From Prochlorococcus sp. AG-347-E03 (GTDB taxonomy: Bacteria > Cyanobacteriota > Cyanobacteriia > PCC-6307 > Cyanobiaceae): a stretch of 64,000 bases of DNA. The notes beneath the pieces are model-generated. The model saw only the letters and a program-made list of their open reading frames with translations. It was not told the origin of the DNA and searched no databases. The stretch covers positions 62,001 to 126,000 of the forward strand of contig QCBG01000001.1 in assembly GCA_003279115.1 (NCBI GenBank). Reading direction: 5' to 3'. The translations under genes were made by a program, and so were the position numbers. Shown piece after piece: positions 9,309 through 19,955 of the stretch. Every line of letters begins with the position of its first letter. The first letter of the stretch is position 1.

Positions 9309-9369
9309 ATTAAGTAATAGAATTACCATTGCAATAATACATTATCAAACAATCAACAAAGTAAAAAGA

Positions 9370-10767
9370 TTGGAAAATTCACACTCGAAAAAAAATATTA
9401 CTAGATCAACAACAAGATTAATGTTTTCTTATGGGTTGGGAGATGCAGGCACAGGTTTAGTAGCGACACAATTTGGTTTTTTTCTGTTCAAATTCTTTAT
9501 TTCTGCTGGTTTACCAGTAATAATTGCAGGTTCATTATTAATGTTAATAAAGATATGGGATGCAATAAATGATCCGTTAATTGGATGGTTAAGTGATCGT
9601 ACTAAATCAAGATGGGGGCCTAGAATCCCCTGGATGGTAGTAGCATCTGTACCTCTTGGTTTCTCTTTGGCTGCGATATGGTGGACACCCAATGGTTCCG
9701 TGCTTACCAAAACTATTTATTATGCCATAATTTCCATAATCGTAATGACTGCTTATACAAGTATTAATCTCCCATTTGCAGCTCTATCTACTGAAATTTC
9801 TGAAAAAACAGCAATAAGAACAAGACTAAACGCATCAAGATTTACTGGCTCAATAATTGCAGGACTAACTGGTTTAATAATTGCAGGAGTTGTATTGGGT
9901 TCTGAAGGATCAGTTAATAATGAATATTTTCTAATGGGTAAAATAAGCGGATGTATTGCAGTTGCTGCAACATTAATTTCTTGTTGGGGTTTGGCTCCAT
10001 TCGCAAAAAAAGCAAGAAGGCCTTCCGGTAAAGTTGAAGCTATAACACTTCAATTCAAAAGGATCTTCAGAAATAAAAAATTTTTAAAAGTTATTACGCT
10101 TTATATTCTTCTCTGGTGCGCCCTACAATTGATGCAAACAGTAGCTTTAATCTATGTAGAGGATGTACTGAATGTGCCCACATATATTGCAAAGTGGATC
10201 CCGATACCTTTCCAAATTAGCGCTTTAGTGGGTCTACAAATATGGGCCAGAGTATCAAATAAATTGAATAGGATTACAGCATTAAATTATGGAGCAATTA
10301 TGTGGATTATCTCATGTACTGCAGCTTTATTTTTACCTTCTTTATCAAAAATTTCAGGAGTTGGAGATAGTTTATTCCTAAATGCCGGCAACATATTTCT
10401 ATTCATTCTTTTGATTTTCATAATCTGTCTTATTGGCATTGGAGCTTCAACAGCTTTTCTTATCCCTTGGTCACTACTTCCTGATGCAATAGACGAAGAC
10501 CCTGAGAAACCGGCAGGATTATATACTGCCTGGATGGTACTTATTCAGAAGATTGGTATCGCGTTTAGTGTTCAACTATTAGGATTTTTATTGTATTTAT
10601 CAGGTTATCAATCATGCTTTGTAGATAAAGATGGTCTAAATATTATTGAACAATGCTACTCAGCACAATTAACTATCAGATTATGTATTGGATTTATACC
10701 TTCAGTATTAGTAATAATTGGTCTTTTAATCATGAGAAAATGGGATCGAAAATTAATTACAAACTAA
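9370..10767 (+). CDS. GPH/MFS-family sugar-cation symporter
   Basis: A 465-residue, roughly 12-span transporter of the glycoside-pentoside-hexuronide:cation symporter family (melibiose-permease type). Family marks are GLGDAGTGL in the first helix, the loop-2 segment NDPLIGWLSDRTKSRWGPRIPW, and PWSLLPDAIDEDPEKPAG in the second half. Substrate cannot be told from sequence; sugars or glycosides are usual. The start is TTG at 9370. It is followed after 9 bp by an MlaE-type permease, suggesting one transcript. Its position next to the glycogen debranching gene hints at carbohydrate traffic, which is inference. Confidence 0.85.
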   Translation: MENSHSKKNITRSTTRLMFSYGLGDAGTGLVATQFGFFLFKFFISAGLPVIIAGSLLMLIKIWDAINDPLIGWLSDRTKSRWGPRIPWMVVASVPLGFSLAAIWWTPNGSVLTKTIYYAIISIIVMTAYTSINLPFAALSTEISEKTAIRTRLNASRFTGSIIAGLTGLIIAGVVLGSEGSVNNEYFLMGKISGCIAVAATLISCWGLAPFAKKARRPSGKVEAITLQFKRIFRNKKFLKVITLYILLWCALQLMQTVALIYVEDVLNVPTYIAKWIPIPFQISALVGLQIWARVSNKLNRITALNYGAIMWIISCTAALFLPSLSKISGVGDSLFLNAGNIFLFILLIFIICLIGIGASTAFLIPWSLLPDAIDEDPEKPAGLYTAWMVLIQKIGIAFSVQLLGFLLYLSGYQSCFVDKDGLNIIEQCYSAQLTIRLCIGFIPSVLVIIGLLIMRKWDRKLITN

Positions 10768-10776
10768 TATAAAGAT

Positions 10777-11532
10777 ATGTATTACCTAAATTTTTTCAAA
10801 AGACTTCTAAGCAGCTTAATCATTGGAGGGCAAGCAATTAATTTTATCTTTAAGGGAAAAATCTCCAAAAATGATCTCTTTGACCAACTTATGGAGTCAG
10901 GTCCTGGCAGTTTATTAATTGTATTAATTACTGGAATTGCCGCAGGTACAGTTTTTAATATTCAAGTTGCCTCACAACTTACAAGTATGGGGGTTTCAAG
11001 TGAAATTGGAGGTTTATTAGCCGTAGGGATGGCGAGAGAAATGGCTCCTCTTCTAACTGCTACTTTAATGACTGGAAAGGTTGCCACTGCCTATGCTGCT
11101 CAACTGGGCACTATGAAAGTCACAGAACAAATTGAGGCAATAACCATGTTAAGGACCGAACCAGTCCAATATTTGGTAGTCCCAAGGTTACTATCGATGG
11201 TAATAATGTCTCCAATACAGTGTCTTTTGTTTTTATCTGTAGCTTTATGGAGTGGACAAATTTGGAGCACAATTTTTTATAAAGTTCCTCCAATAGTTTT
11301 TTGGACATCTGTAAGATCAGGTAATGTGAGTTTATCCAGTACAGACTTAACTTCAATGTTAATAAAATCTGTAGTATTCGGATTACTTATTTCAATAATT
11401 GCTTGTGGATATGGACTCACAACTAAAGGAGGTCCAAAAGAAGTTGGAACAAGTACTACAGGTGCAGTTGTAATGACTCTCGTTACTGTATCTTTAATGG
11501 ATGTATTACTAACGCAAATTTTATTTGGATGA
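10777..11532 (+). CDS. MlaE-family ABC transporter permease
   Basis: A 251-residue membrane protein of the MlaE/YrbE permease family. The signature region includes GMAREMAPLLTATLMTGKVA and EAITMLRTEPVQYLVVPR, which form the conserved coupling area with the ATPase. Homologs move phospholipids or related lipids between the two membranes of Gram-negative and plastid envelopes (MlaE, TGD1). No MlaF-type ATPase or MCE-domain partner lies in this window, so these would be encoded elsewhere. The gene overlaps the following DUF3119 gene by 8 bp. Confidence 0.9.
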   Translation: MYYLNFFKRLLSSLIIGGQAINFIFKGKISKNDLFDQLMESGPGSLLIVLITGIAAGTVFNIQVASQLTSMGVSSEIGGLLAVGMAREMAPLLTATLMTGKVATAYAAQLGTMKVTEQIEAITMLRTEPVQYLVVPRLLSMVIMSPIQCLLFLSVALWSGQIWSTIFYKVPPIVFWTSVRSGNVSLSSTDLTSMLIKSVVFGLLISIIACGYGLTTKGGPKEVGTSTTGAVVMTLVTVSLMDVLLTQILFG

Positions 11533-11941
11533 TCCTATGTTTAATACTAAATCAAAAAAAGAGGAACCAGTAATAATATCTCCTTCATTTCAGTTGCCAA
11601 TTATTCTAATAGTTTTAAGTTTTATGCTTTTATTTCTGAATATTGGTTCTTTGCCAACAATAGTTTTTGCCTCTTTTAGCTTTTTTTTATTACTTCAGTC
11701 TTTCACCTTAAGAATAAAAATAACAAATGATGATTTTATCGTTTTACAATTAGGGAAAGAGATTAGAACTTTTCCATTCAAAAATTGGATATCATGGAAA
11801 TTCTTTTTCCCTATAATCCCAGGTATTTTTTATTTTAGAGAAAAATCTAGTCCTCATTTATTACCAATTTTATTTAATCCAAAGCAATTAAAAGATGAGC
11901 TATTAAAAAAAGTTAACTCCCTGGAAATTAAAAATTCTTAA
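11525..11941 (+). CDS. DUF3119 family membrane protein
   Basis: A 138-residue protein with two hydrophobic segments near residues 23-60 and a C-terminal soluble part of PH-like appearance (LRIKITNDDFIVLQLGKEI, then FPFKNWISWKFF). This is consistent with DUF3119, a family confined to cyanobacteria and plastid lineages, often beside the lipid-transport permease as here. The 8-bp overlap with that permease gene implies coupled translation. Function is unknown; a role in envelope lipid handling is inferred from the neighbour only. Confidence 0.65.
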   Translation: MDDPMFNTKSKKEEPVIISPSFQLPIILIVLSFMLLFLNIGSLPTIVFASFSFFLLLQSFTLRIKITNDDFIVLQLGKEIRTFPFKNWISWKFFFPIIPGIFYFREKSSPHLLPILFNPKQLKDELLKKVNSLEIKNS

Positions 11942-11976
11942 AATTCAGACTTTGCCTAATCATCAAAATTATTTAA

Positions 11977-12987
11977 ATGACCAATACAGAAATTTCCGAC
12001 AATAATCCTGAAAAGGAATTAATAATAGATAAGTCAATTTCAGATGATAAAACCAAACAAATTAGTAAGAAAAATACAACTCAAAATAAAAAAATTACAC
12101 CAAAAAATGATAAATCGACTAAATCTTTTGATGAAATTTCTAATGAAATTTTAAGAGATCTCGTTTCAAAAAAAGACTCTTTAGTTAAAGAAATAAAAGA
12201 GTTAGAAACAAAAAAAAATGAAATAGAAAAAGATATTGAGTCAAATTTCAAAGGTCAGTCAGATAATATCGCTAAGAGAGTAAAAGGCTTTCAAGAGTAC
12301 TTAACTGGAGCTTTGCAGAATCTTTCACAAAACGTAGAGAAACTTGAATTAGTTTCTCAACCAATAATCGTAAAGCCATCTCCACTCGATGAAAAAAAAC
12401 AAGGCGATGTAACGAGCAATGTAGTTAATGTTCCTGCTCTTTCTGAAACATTTAAGCCAGATGAAGAGATTATAAAAAGTTGCTTTTCAAGTTTTACAGA
12501 ACAACCTGACTTTTATGCAGAACCTTGGAAATTAAGACGGAGTCTTGATTCATCAGATATAGAAATTATGGATGATTGGTTCTTTAACATGGGCGGAAGA
12601 GGTTCTCTTGAAAGTAGAGGTTCTCGACAAAAAAATGCCTTGTTATCAGCGGGTTTAATATCTATTCTTGGCGAATTATATGGAGATCAGTTTCAGACTC
12701 TTATTTTAGCTTCGCAGCCTGAACGATTAGGTGAATGGAGAAGAATTCTTCAAGATTCACTTGGTCTTACAAGGGATGACTTTGGACCTAATAGTGGGAT
12801 TGTTCTTTTTGAAAGGCCTGAAGGTGTCATCGAGAGAGCTGATAGATTAGAAGCGAATGAAGAATTGCCATTTATTATCATTGATGCAGCAGAAACCTCT
12901 GTTGAAATTCCAATACTTCAATTCCCATTATGGGTTGCATTTGCTGGTTCAGATAATGAAATTTACGATGATCTTGAACTAAACTAA
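11977..12987 (+). CDS. DUF3086 family protein
   Basis: A 336-residue soluble protein. The first 60 residues are Lys/Asn/Thr-rich and probably disordered. A coiled coil follows at about residues 55-125 ([20 protein letters not shown] and onwards). The globular C-terminal half from about residue 165 contains [14 protein letters not shown] and ends with [20 protein letters not shown], which I associate with the cyanobacterial DUF3086. The function is unknown. It is followed 5 bp later by plsY and preceded closely by DUF3119, so it may be part of one long transcript. Confidence 0.65.
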   Translation: MTNTEISDNNPEKELIIDKSISDDKTKQISKKNTTQNKKITPKNDKSTKSFDEISNEILRDLVSKKDSLVKEIKELETKKNEIEKDIESNFKGQSDNIAKRVKGFQEYLTGALQNLSQNVEKLELVSQPIIVKPSPLDEKKQGDVTSNVVNVPALSETFKPDEEIIKSCFSSFTEQPDFYAEPWKLRRSLDSSDIEIMDDWFFNMGGRGSLESRGSRQKNALLSAGLISILGELYGDQFQTLILASQPERLGEWRRILQDSLGLTRDDFGPNSGIVLFERPEGVIERADRLEANEELPFIIIDAAETSVEIPILQFPLWVAFAGSDNEIYDDLELN

Positions 12988-12992
12988 GCTTT

Positions 12993-13586
12993 ATGAATAT
13001 CTTAATAATTTTTACAAGTTATCTTTTAGGATCACTTCCGACAGGTTTTTTAATTGGGAAATATCTCAAAAATATAGATCTAAGAACTATAGGTTCTGGA
13101 TCTACAGGTGCCACAAATGTCTTAAGAAATGTTGGGAAATGGCCAGCACTTTTTGTATTTATAATTGACGTTGGGAAAGGCTTTCTTGCAGTAAAAATTG
13201 CTCAATACTATACAGATCAAGGATTAATAGAAGTTATAGCAGGGATATCCGCTATCTCAGGACATATTTGGCCAATATGGCTTAGAGGTAAAGGAGGGAA
13301 AGCTGTTGCAACTGGATTAGGTATGTTTTTAGCTCTTTCTTGGAAAGTTGGACTCGCATCTCTTGGTATTTTTTTAATAGTCCTAACAAAAACTAAATTT
13401 GTTTCTTTATCCAGTATTTCAGCTGCAATCTTATTGCCTATTTTTATGTTTTTTTACCTAAGTAAATTTGTGCACTCATATTTTTTTATAAGTTTAATTG
13501 TGGCATTATTAGTAATCTGGAAACATAGAACAAACATAAAAAGATTACTTAAGGGAGAAGAATCCAAAATTAATCAGAATCAATAG
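12993..13586 (+). CDS. plsY: Glycerol-3-phosphate acyltransferase PlsY
   Basis: A 197-residue multi-span enzyme that acylates glycerol-3-phosphate from acyl-phosphate, the first step of phospholipid and glycolipid synthesis at the plasma membrane. The three PlsY motifs are visible: [30 protein letters not shown] (the phosphate-binding Ser/Gly/Asn loop), and [13 protein letters not shown]. Length and topology are standard. The 3' end overlaps the convergent pyrF by 17 bp, so no terminator separates the two. Confidence 0.95.
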   Translation: MNILIIFTSYLLGSLPTGFLIGKYLKNIDLRTIGSGSTGATNVLRNVGKWPALFVFIIDVGKGFLAVKIAQYYTDQGLIEVIAGISAISGHIWPIWLRGKGGKAVATGLGMFLALSWKVGLASLGIFLIVLTKTKFVSLSSISAAILLPIFMFFYLSKFVHSYFFISLIVALLVIWKHRTNIKRLLKGEESKINQNQ

Positions 13587-14298
13587 ATTTAAATATTTCT
13601 ATTAGAGCTGTATTAGGATCTATAGCTTTTGATATTGATCTACCAATGACAAGCTTAGAAGCGCCATTATTTATTGCTTCATGGGGAGTCATAATTCTAT
13701 TTTGATCATCTTTACTATCAATATTTAATCTGATGCCTGGTGTAATAAGTTCAAAATTATTCTTATAAATAGATCTCAACATTTTTACCTCCCAAGGGGA
13801 ACAAACACATCCATCTAATCCAGCATCAAAAGACAATTTTGCAAGTCTCAATACATTTTCTTCAATTGAATTATTTCTATCAAGATCAATTTGAAAATCT
13901 TTAAGAGAAAAGCTTGTTAAAACAGTTATTCCTACAACAATTGGAGGTTTAACACTAACTGAGGTGGCTCCTTCCAAAGATGCTTTCTTCGAATCCTTAA
14001 GTGCTTTTAAACCTGCTGAAGCATGAATAGAAATTATATCAACTCCTAATTTTGAAACTTCGAAACATGCTGCACGCATTGTATTTGGAATATCATGAAA
14101 CTTTAAGTCTAAAAAAATTTTTTTATTTAAACCTTTTAATATTTCAATAACTCTTGGACCTTCCCTAACAAAAAGCTCTAAACCAACTTTAACCCACCTA
14201 ATATTAGGACATTTTTGCAGAAGTAATTTTGCTTGATTTACATCTAAGCCATCAATTGCCAATATTATTTTTTCTTCTGAATTAAATCTATTATTCAT
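13570..14298 (-). CDS. pyrF: Orotidine 5'-phosphate decarboxylase
   Basis: A 242-residue TIM-barrel enzyme that converts OMP to UMP, the last step of pyrimidine synthesis. The catalytic cluster is in [12 protein letters not shown] (Lys plus two Asp), with the early Asp in LAIDGLDV. The phosphate-binding end shows TPGIRL and [12 protein letters not shown]. It follows tyrS after 6 bp and overlaps plsY at its 3' end. The minus-strand order DUF1825, tyrS, pyrF with very small gaps suggests an operon. Confidence 0.95.
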   Translation of the reverse strand: MNNRFNSEEKIILAIDGLDVNQAKLLLQKCPNIRWVKVGLELFVREGPRVIEILKGLNKKIFLDLKFHDIPNTMRAACFEVSKLGVDIISIHASAGLKALKDSKKASLEGATSVSVKPPIVVGITVLTSFSLKDFQIDLDRNNSIEENVLRLAKLSFDAGLDGCVCSPWEVKMLRSIYKNNFELITPGIRLNIDSKDDQNRIMTPHEAINNGASKLVIGRSISKAIDPNTALIEIFKSIDSD

Positions 14299-14304
14299 GA
14301 ATTT

Positions 14305-15543
14305 TCAGTTTTCAAACCTCTTAATTATTTTTTTTCCAATTTGCAAAATTTTCCCTTCCAAATCATTTTTTGAATTAAAAACTAAATCAGGATTGATTAC
14401 TTTCTGACTATCAATTTTTACACCCCCACCTTTAATAGATCTTTTGGATTCGCTGCTAGATTTGAAAAGTTTTAGCGCACTTAACAAGTAAAAAAACTTA
14501 ACTGGAAAAACTATTTCTTTTAATGAAATCTCTGGAATTTCTCCAACTTTTTCTTTGTGTCCAAGAAATAATTTTTCGCAGTTTGATTGCGCTTTTAATG
14601 CTTCTTCAGCACCGTGGAACAAAGTAGTAACCTCTAAAGCCATTCTTCTCTGTAATTCACGAGGATTTGAGTTATCAAGCAAAGTTAAATCTAATTCAGT
14701 AAGTAATTCAAAATAGCTAGATATTATATTATCGGGTACTTTCTCTAATTTTGAATACATTGAAAGAGGATCATCAGTTAAGCCGACGGTGTTAAATTCA
14801 GATTTACTCATCTTCTTAATTCCATCTAAACCTGTCAAAATTGGTAAAAGAACTCCAAATTGAGGTTCTTGTTTAAAATGCCTTTGAAGATCTCTTCCTA
14901 TTGCGATATTAAATTTCTGATCTGTACCTCCAAGCTCAATATCTGATTGAACAACCACGGAATCATAACCTTGTAATAGTGGATATAAAAATTCATGCAA
15001 AGCAATTGGGACTTGTGAAGTGTACCTTTTATTAAATTCCTCCTTAGCTAGCATTTGACTAACTGTTGCACTCCCCATTAATTCAATTATCGAATTAAGA
15101 TCTAATCCTTTTAACCATTCGCTGTTATATCTGATTTCTATTCTATCTTTTGAATCAAAATCTAAAATAGATTCATTAGCTGGTTTACCCATTCCTAGTT
15201 GGGTTAAGTATGTTTTTGCATTATCATTAACTTGTTTTTCCGATAACTGTACTCTTGTTTTATTTTTTCCAGTTGGGTCTCCAATTTGCGCAGTAAAATC
15301 TCCAATAATTAAAACTGCAACATGTCCATTATCTTGGAATGCCCTAAGTTTTTTGAACAATATGCTGTGCCCAAGATGAATATCTGTACCAGTTGGATCG
15401 ATTCCGAGTTTAACCCTTAATTTTTTATTATTTTTTTTCGCATGATCAATTATCTCCGAGAAAGTTTGATCTGTTCCCTTAATTGGAAAATATTCTTCTA
15501 TTCCTCTTGACAGCCATGATGGCAATATTAAATTATCTGACAT
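14305..15543 (-). CDS. tyrS: Tyrosyl-tRNA synthetase
   Basis: A 412-residue class I aminoacyl-tRNA synthetase. The HIGH motif is HLGHS and the KMSKS motif is intact (KKMSKSEFN). The [14 protein letters not shown] segment is the typical Tyr and tRNA recognition region. An S4-like RNA-binding domain is at the C-terminus, from about residue 345. Its length suits the TyrZ-like subgroup. It lies between DUF1825 (19 bp upstream) and pyrF (6 bp downstream). Confidence 0.95.
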   Translation of the reverse strand: MSDNLILPSWLSRGIEEYFPIKGTDQTFSEIIDHAKKNNKKLRVKLGIDPTGTDIHLGHSILFKKLRAFQDNGHVAVLIIGDFTAQIGDPTGKNKTRVQLSEKQVNDNAKTYLTQLGMGKPANESILDFDSKDRIEIRYNSEWLKGLDLNSIIELMGSATVSQMLAKEEFNKRYTSQVPIALHEFLYPLLQGYDSVVVQSDIELGGTDQKFNIAIGRDLQRHFKQEPQFGVLLPILTGLDGIKKMSKSEFNTVGLTDDPLSMYSKLEKVPDNIISSYFELLTELDLTLLDNSNPRELQRRMALEVTTLFHGAEEALKAQSNCEKLFLGHKEKVGEIPEISLKEIVFPVKFFYLLSALKLFKSSSESKRSIKGGGVKIDSQKVINPDLVFNSKNDLEGKILQIGKKIIKRFEN

Positions 15544-15562
15544 GAAGATTTAAACGTTAAAT

Positions 15563-15886
15563 TTAAGAATTGTTATCAAGTTCATCCTTCATTCTTATTA
15601 AGGTTTTATTCATTTGATCGAACATTTGATCAGGAGTAATCCCAAATTGACTTAACTGTGTCTTTAATTGTTCTACTGTCATTTTGGCTTGAAAATCTTC
15701 AGACAATTCAAACCTCTTCATAAAAACCTTATAACGATCCATAAGAGATTCCATTTTTTTGATAAACATTTTTTTCCCTTCTCTATCAAATTTTCCATAA
15801 TCAGAGCCAAGTTTCATAAGTTCTTGGTAATCTGTAAAAAGCTTTTTAGCTTCTTCTTGAACGATGTCTGACTCAAAGAATCCCAT
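15563..15886 (-). CDS. DUF1825 family protein
   Basis: A 107-residue soluble, helix-rich protein of the cyanobacterial DUF1825 family, recognised from the start MGFFESDIVQEEAK and the ITPDQMFDQMNKTL region. I chose the ATG at 15886; an in-frame ATG 21 bp upstream would add seven atypical residues. It is largely amphipathic helices with many Lys/Glu, compatible with a small coiled-coil dimer. Function unknown. It is the first gene of the probable DUF1825-tyrS-pyrF operon. Confidence 0.8.
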   Translation of the reverse strand: MGFFESDIVQEEAKKLFTDYQELMKLGSDYGKFDREGKKMFIKKMESLMDRYKVFMKRFELSEDFQAKMTVEQLKTQLSQFGITPDQMFDQMNKTLIRMKDELDNNS

Positions 15887-16037
15887 TTCTATTTTTTTAC
15901 TTCGCAAGATTAAGGCTCAACTACAAGATAACAAGAATCTTTTAAATTGATTAGAACATTAATAAATTTTAGTTTATAAATAATTCTTTGATTTTTATTT
16001 ATTCAGAATTAAATTTAGTAGAAATGTTTCAAAAATA

Positions 16038-16649
16038 TTGGAAAAATTCAAAGTAAATAATATTTCAAATCAAGAGAGACAATTTGAATTATTTGGTTCA
16101 AATGTAAATACATCAATTAATTTTCAACACTCGAATAATCTAAAAATCAAGGGCGAAATTCTAACTGAATGGAGAAATAGAATCCATGATCACCAATTTA
16201 AAATTACAAAAGATGCTCACAATAAAACTTTGCGTCAAACAAGCCTTCCTATAGATAAAATTTTCGATGATAGAAAAATTGATCCTTTTTCCCTTCAGCC
16301 ATTATCATTAAACTTCTGGAGAACTAATCAATATATACACAATGGTCCAGCAATGTATTTTGTGATTGACTCTATGGAGAGTTCTAAAATAATCCTATAT
16401 ATAGGAGAAACAAATTCAGCAAATAAAAGATGGAAGGGAGAACATGACTGTAAAAATTACCTTATGAACTATAAGGAAGCCTTAGCTAATAACAACCTCT
16501 CAAGTCACCAAGATATTCGTTTCTTCTTAGATGTACCTAAAGAAGTAAAATTAAGACGTAAATTAGAACAGCAACTGATATATTTATGGTTACCACCTTT
16601 TAATAAAGAAACCCGGGATAGGTGGACAACTACTTTCACAAACAACTAA
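16038..16649 (+). CDS. GIY-YIG nuclease-like protein
   Basis: A 203-residue protein whose C-terminal half resembles a GIY-YIG endonuclease. The two-part motif appears as MYFVID then ILYIGET (about residues 108-130). The basic NKRWKGEHD follows and a conserved-type Glu sits near residue 180 in KLEQQLIYLW. The first 100 residues have no domain I recognise, and include a basic segment (LTEWRNRIHDHQFK). GIY-YIG domains cut DNA in repair, restriction and mobile elements; a stand-alone housekeeping copy like this could be a repair nuclease. The start is TTG at 16038. It lies 24 bp before pepA. Confidence 0.65.
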   Translation: MEKFKVNNISNQERQFELFGSNVNTSINFQHSNNLKIKGEILTEWRNRIHDHQFKITKDAHNKTLRQTSLPIDKIFDDRKIDPFSLQPLSLNFWRTNQYIHNGPAMYFVIDSMESSKIILYIGETNSANKRWKGEHDCKNYLMNYKEALANNNLSSHQDIRFFLDVPKEVKLRRKLEQQLIYLWLPPFNKETRDRWTTTFTNN

Positions 16650-16673
16650 AAGTTAATTAAATCGATTTTACAA

Positions 16674-18146
16674 ATGCAATTTTCCACATTCCAAAAAAAT
16701 CTAGATAACTGGCAAGGCGCTTCATTAATTTTTGGAGTTTTAGAGGAAGAAATTGCAAGCCAACTTGAAAACATAAAATTTGTTGTTGACCCGAAATTAT
16801 TACTAAAAAAAGTTACTCAAAAAAAATTCAAAGGAGAAAAAGGGAAAACTTTAAGCTTTGAATTTTTAGATCAAAAATTAGAAACTTTAATCATAGTTGG
16901 ACTTGGCAAATCAAAAGACCTAAATAAAAGTGACATAGAAAACTCCATAGGAAGTCTAATTAGGAAAACTGTTGATAAAAATGAAAAAATCAGCATCTTT
17001 CTGCCCTGGGAATTAATCAATTCACATTTAGAAATAAATCAATTAGCAGAGTCAGTCAGATTATCTGCTTACAAGGACAATAGATTCAACAAGAAAAAAG
17101 ATGAAGAGAAAGTCCTTAAAGAAATAGAGTTTTTGAATTTAAAAAAATTTGAGAATATTAGCTTTGAAGATACAGATAAAATATGTGAAGGTGTAGAACT
17201 AGCTAGAAGACTTGTAGCCGCTCCTCCAAATAGTCTTACACCTCAGGAAATGTCTATACAAGCCTCTCAAATAGCAAAAGATCATGGCTTGGAAGTTAAA
17301 ATTTTAGAGGCAAAAGAATGCGAAGATTTAGGAATGGGCGCATATTTAGCTGTAGCAAAAGGTTCTGATCTAGATCCTAAATTTATACATCTTACTTTGA
17401 AGTCAGAGGGTCCTATAAAAGAAAAGATTGCGCTTGTTGGGAAGGGTCTAACCTTTGATTCTGGAGGATACAACCTGAAAGTAGGAGCCTCTCAAATTGA
17501 AATGATGAAATATGATATGGGAGGCAGCGCCGCAGTTTTAGGCGCAGCAAAAGCACTTGGAGCAATAAAACCAAAGGGATTAGAAATTCATTTTATTGTG
17601 GCATCTTGCGAAAACATGATAAATGGATCTGCAGTCCATCCTGGAGATGTAGTTAAAGCATCTAATGGTAAAACAATTGAAATAAATAACACTGATGCAG
17701 AGGGTAGACTCACATTAGCTGATGCTTTAACTTACGCATCAAATTTAAAACCGGATTCAATAATAGATCTAGCAACTTTAACAGGAGCTATTGTTGTTGC
17801 ATTAGGGAATGATGTAGCTGGATTCTGGAGCAATAATGATGATCTTGCAAATGAACTAAAAGCTGCATCAGCCCAGTCTGGAGAAGAATTATGGCAAATG
17901 CCTTTACAAAAATCTTATAAAGAAGGTTTAAAGTCTCATATAGCTGACATGAAAAATACAGGCCCTAGAGCAGGTGGTTCAATAACTGCTGCTTTGTTTT
18001 TAGAGGAATTCTTCGATAAAGAGATTAAATGGGCTCATATTGATATTGCTGGGACTTGTTGGACTGATAAGAATAAGGGAATTAACCCATCAGGTGCAAC
18101 CGGTTTTGGAGTTAAAACTCTTGTTCAATGGATTAAAAATAAATAA
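16674..18146 (+). CDS. pepA: Leucyl aminopeptidase (M17)
   Basis: A 490-residue two-zinc aminopeptidase. The M17 active site is complete: [14 protein letters not shown] supplies the metal-binding Lys and Asp, and [14 protein letters not shown] supplies Asp, Glu and the catalytic Arg. The N-terminal macro-like domain covers about residues 1-165. It removes N-terminal residues during peptide turnover in the cytoplasm. Length is standard. It is co-directional with the GIY-YIG gene and converges on msrA 12 bp away. Confidence 0.96.
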   Translation: MQFSTFQKNLDNWQGASLIFGVLEEEIASQLENIKFVVDPKLLLKKVTQKKFKGEKGKTLSFEFLDQKLETLIIVGLGKSKDLNKSDIENSIGSLIRKTVDKNEKISIFLPWELINSHLEINQLAESVRLSAYKDNRFNKKKDEEKVLKEIEFLNLKKFENISFEDTDKICEGVELARRLVAAPPNSLTPQEMSIQASQIAKDHGLEVKILEAKECEDLGMGAYLAVAKGSDLDPKFIHLTLKSEGPIKEKIALVGKGLTFDSGGYNLKVGASQIEMMKYDMGGSAAVLGAAKALGAIKPKGLEIHFIVASCENMINGSAVHPGDVVKASNGKTIEINNTDAEGRLTLADALTYASNLKPDSIIDLATLTGAIVVALGNDVAGFWSNNDDLANELKAASAQSGEELWQMPLQKSYKEGLKSHIADMKNTGPRAGGSITAALFLEEFFDKEIKWAHIDIAGTCWTDKNKGINPSGATGFGVKTLVQWIKNK

Positions 18147-18157
18147 CTATATTTAAA

Positions 18158-18760
18158 TCATTCATTCCAAAGATTTGTTGATCTAGCGTTATCGCTCCAT
18201 AATTTATCCAACCTCTGATCTCTCCCACAAGAGAATCTATAGAACTTATATTTTAATTCATTTCTCTCAGCAAAATCCTGATGATATTCTTCAGCCAACC
18301 AAAATTGACCTTTTGATTTTAGTTCTACAGATATTTTTTCTAATGGCACACGCAATTCATTAGAGGCCGAAACAATTGCATTTTTTGCATAACTTTCCTC
18401 TGATTCATCTTTGAAAAAGATCACTGGTCTATATGAATCTCCACGATCACAAAATTGACCATTGCCATCCAGAGGATCAATATTTCTGAAATAGAGTCTA
18501 AGTATCTCAGGTAAAGTAACCAATTTGGAATCATAATTCACCAAAACCACTTCCTGATGTCCTTCATGATTTTCGTAGGTTGGATTTTGTAAATCCCCAC
18601 CTGAATAGCCACTTTGTACAAAATTTATCCCTTTCAAGGACTCTAAATCATGCTCTAGGCACCAAAAACAACCTCCTGCAAGAATCAATTCTTCTGCAAA
18701 TGTATTTAGAGGATTTATAAATATTGAAAAGGCAATTATTAAAGGTAAAAAGTATTTCAT
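18158..18760 (-). CDS. msrA: Exported peptide methionine sulfoxide reductase A
   Basis: A 200-residue MsrA that reduces Met-S-sulfoxide. The active-site motif is GGCFWCLEHDLESL, with the reactive Cys followed by FW. A typical signal peptide precedes it (MKYFLPLIIAFSIF, ending near FAEE), so this copy probably works in the periplasm or thylakoid lumen. I chose the ATG at 18760 because it begins the signal peptide directly; an ATG at 18784 would add eight residues and overlap lpxB by 8 bp. A C-terminal Cys (FSCGRD) could be the resolving residue. The position after the envelope genes fits an exported protein. Confidence 0.92.
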   Translation of the reverse strand: MKYFLPLIIAFSIFINPLNTFAEELILAGGCFWCLEHDLESLKGINFVQSGYSGGDLQNPTYENHEGHQEVVLVNYDSKLVTLPEILRLYFRNIDPLDGNGQFCDRGDSYRPVIFFKDESEESYAKNAIVSASNELRVPLEKISVELKSKGQFWLAEEYHQDFAERNELKYKFYRFSCGRDQRLDKLWSDNARSTNLWNE

Positions 18761-18776
18761 ATTCTTATTATAAAGT

Positions 18777-19955
18777 TCAAACAATAGAATTAATAATCTC
18801 TTCAGCAGCTCTTTGAACTACTCCCTCTTCTCCTAATTCTTTTTTTAGCAAAGCATAGCCTTTATTAATTTTTATTTTTTCTGATTTCGTTTCAAGAAGT
18901 TTACAAGATTTATAGAAAATCTTCTTAGCGTCAAAGTCTCTTTGTACAAATTCAGGAATTATTAACTTGTTAACTAACAAATTTACAGGAGAAATAAATT
19001 TTACCTTGAAATTGAGAATTCTTTTAGCGATAAAAGCAGTAACTTTACTTACTCTATAACCAACAATTTGCGGTATTCCATGTAAAGCTAATTCCATATT
19101 TACTGTCCCAGATTTACAAAGTGCAATTTTTGTAAGTGAATAAATATAAGGCTTTAATCTTGCGTTATCTTTTTGAGAAATCACTTTTCCTTTAACTTGA
19201 TATTTTCTAAAGGCCTTTCTGAATCTGTCATCAAAAACTTTTCTACAGGATGGTATATAGACAATTAAACTTGGATATTTTTGTTGTAATTCTCTAGCCA
19301 CCAACATAAACGTAGGTAATATATATTTCAATTCTTGAGGCCTTGATGCGGGCATTAAAAGTAGGATGTTTTGATCAGGGCGAAGGTTTAGATATTTTCG
19401 TGCATCTTTTTTTAAGGGAAGTTTTTTTGTTAAGTCAATCATTGGATGTCCAACCCATAAAACATTTCCACCCCTCTTTTTATAAAATGCTGCTTCTTTC
19501 TTGAAAATCGCAAAAATTTTATCAGAAAAATTGATTAAATTAGTCGTAGTATTATTTCCAACCCTCCATGCCCATTCTTGAGGAGCAATATAGTAAAAAA
19601 TTGGAATTTTAGTCTTCGATTTTTTTAATTTAGTTCCAATTTTTATATTGGGACCCATATAGTCAATCAAAATTAAGCAATCTGGAGGATATTTTTTTAA
19701 TAGTTTATAAAATCTTTTTTGAATTATTATTGTTGGAATAATAAGAGGTAAAGCCTCCCAAATTCCTATTGCACTAATTGATGTAGTATTTTGAAGAATT
19801 TTCACGCCTTCTTTCCTCATCGTTTCCCCACCTAATCCGCAAATTTCTAAGTCTATAGATTTTTTTTTCGCTTCATCAAATAATGCTTTTGATAACAAAC
19901 TACCGTGCAAATCTCCAGAGACTTCTCCAGTACTTATAAATATTTTTTTATTCAT
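18777..19955 (-). CDS. lpxB: Lipid-A-disaccharide synthase
   Basis: A 392-residue glycosyltransferase that joins UDP-diacylglucosamine and lipid X in lipid A synthesis. The start MNKKIFISTGEVSGDLHG contains the GEVSGD family motif. PQEWAWR, VGHPMID and ALCKSGTVNMELALHGIP are also characteristic. It overlaps the upstream lpxA by 4 bp (ATG/TGA type). This is the last lipid A gene of a minus-strand cluster running from the outer-membrane barrel gene through lpxC, fabZ and lpxA. Confidence 0.95.
   Translation of the reverse strand: MNKKIFISTGEVSGDLHGSLLSKALFDEAKKKSIDLEICGLGGETMRKEGVKILQNTTSISAIGIWEALPLIIPTIIIQKRFYKLLKKYPPDCLILIDYMGPNIKIGTKLKKSKTKIPIFYYIAPQEWAWRVGNNTTTNLINFSDKIFAIFKKEAAFYKKRGGNVLWVGHPMIDLTKKLPLKKDARKYLNLRPDQNILLLMPASRPQELKYILPTFMLVARELQQKYPSLIVYIPSCRKVFDDRFRKAFRKYQVKGKVISQKDNARLKPYIYSLTKIALCKSGTVNMELALHGIPQIVGYRVSKVTAFIAKRILNFKVKFISPVNLLVNKLIIPEFVQRDFDAKKIFYKSCKLLETKSEKIKINKGYALLKKELGEEGVVQRAAEEIINSIV

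Noticed and set aside
9238-9369. tRNA-Gly as a genomic-island attachment site
   Set aside because: No integrase, direct repeat of the tRNA 3' end, or composition change was seen nearby.
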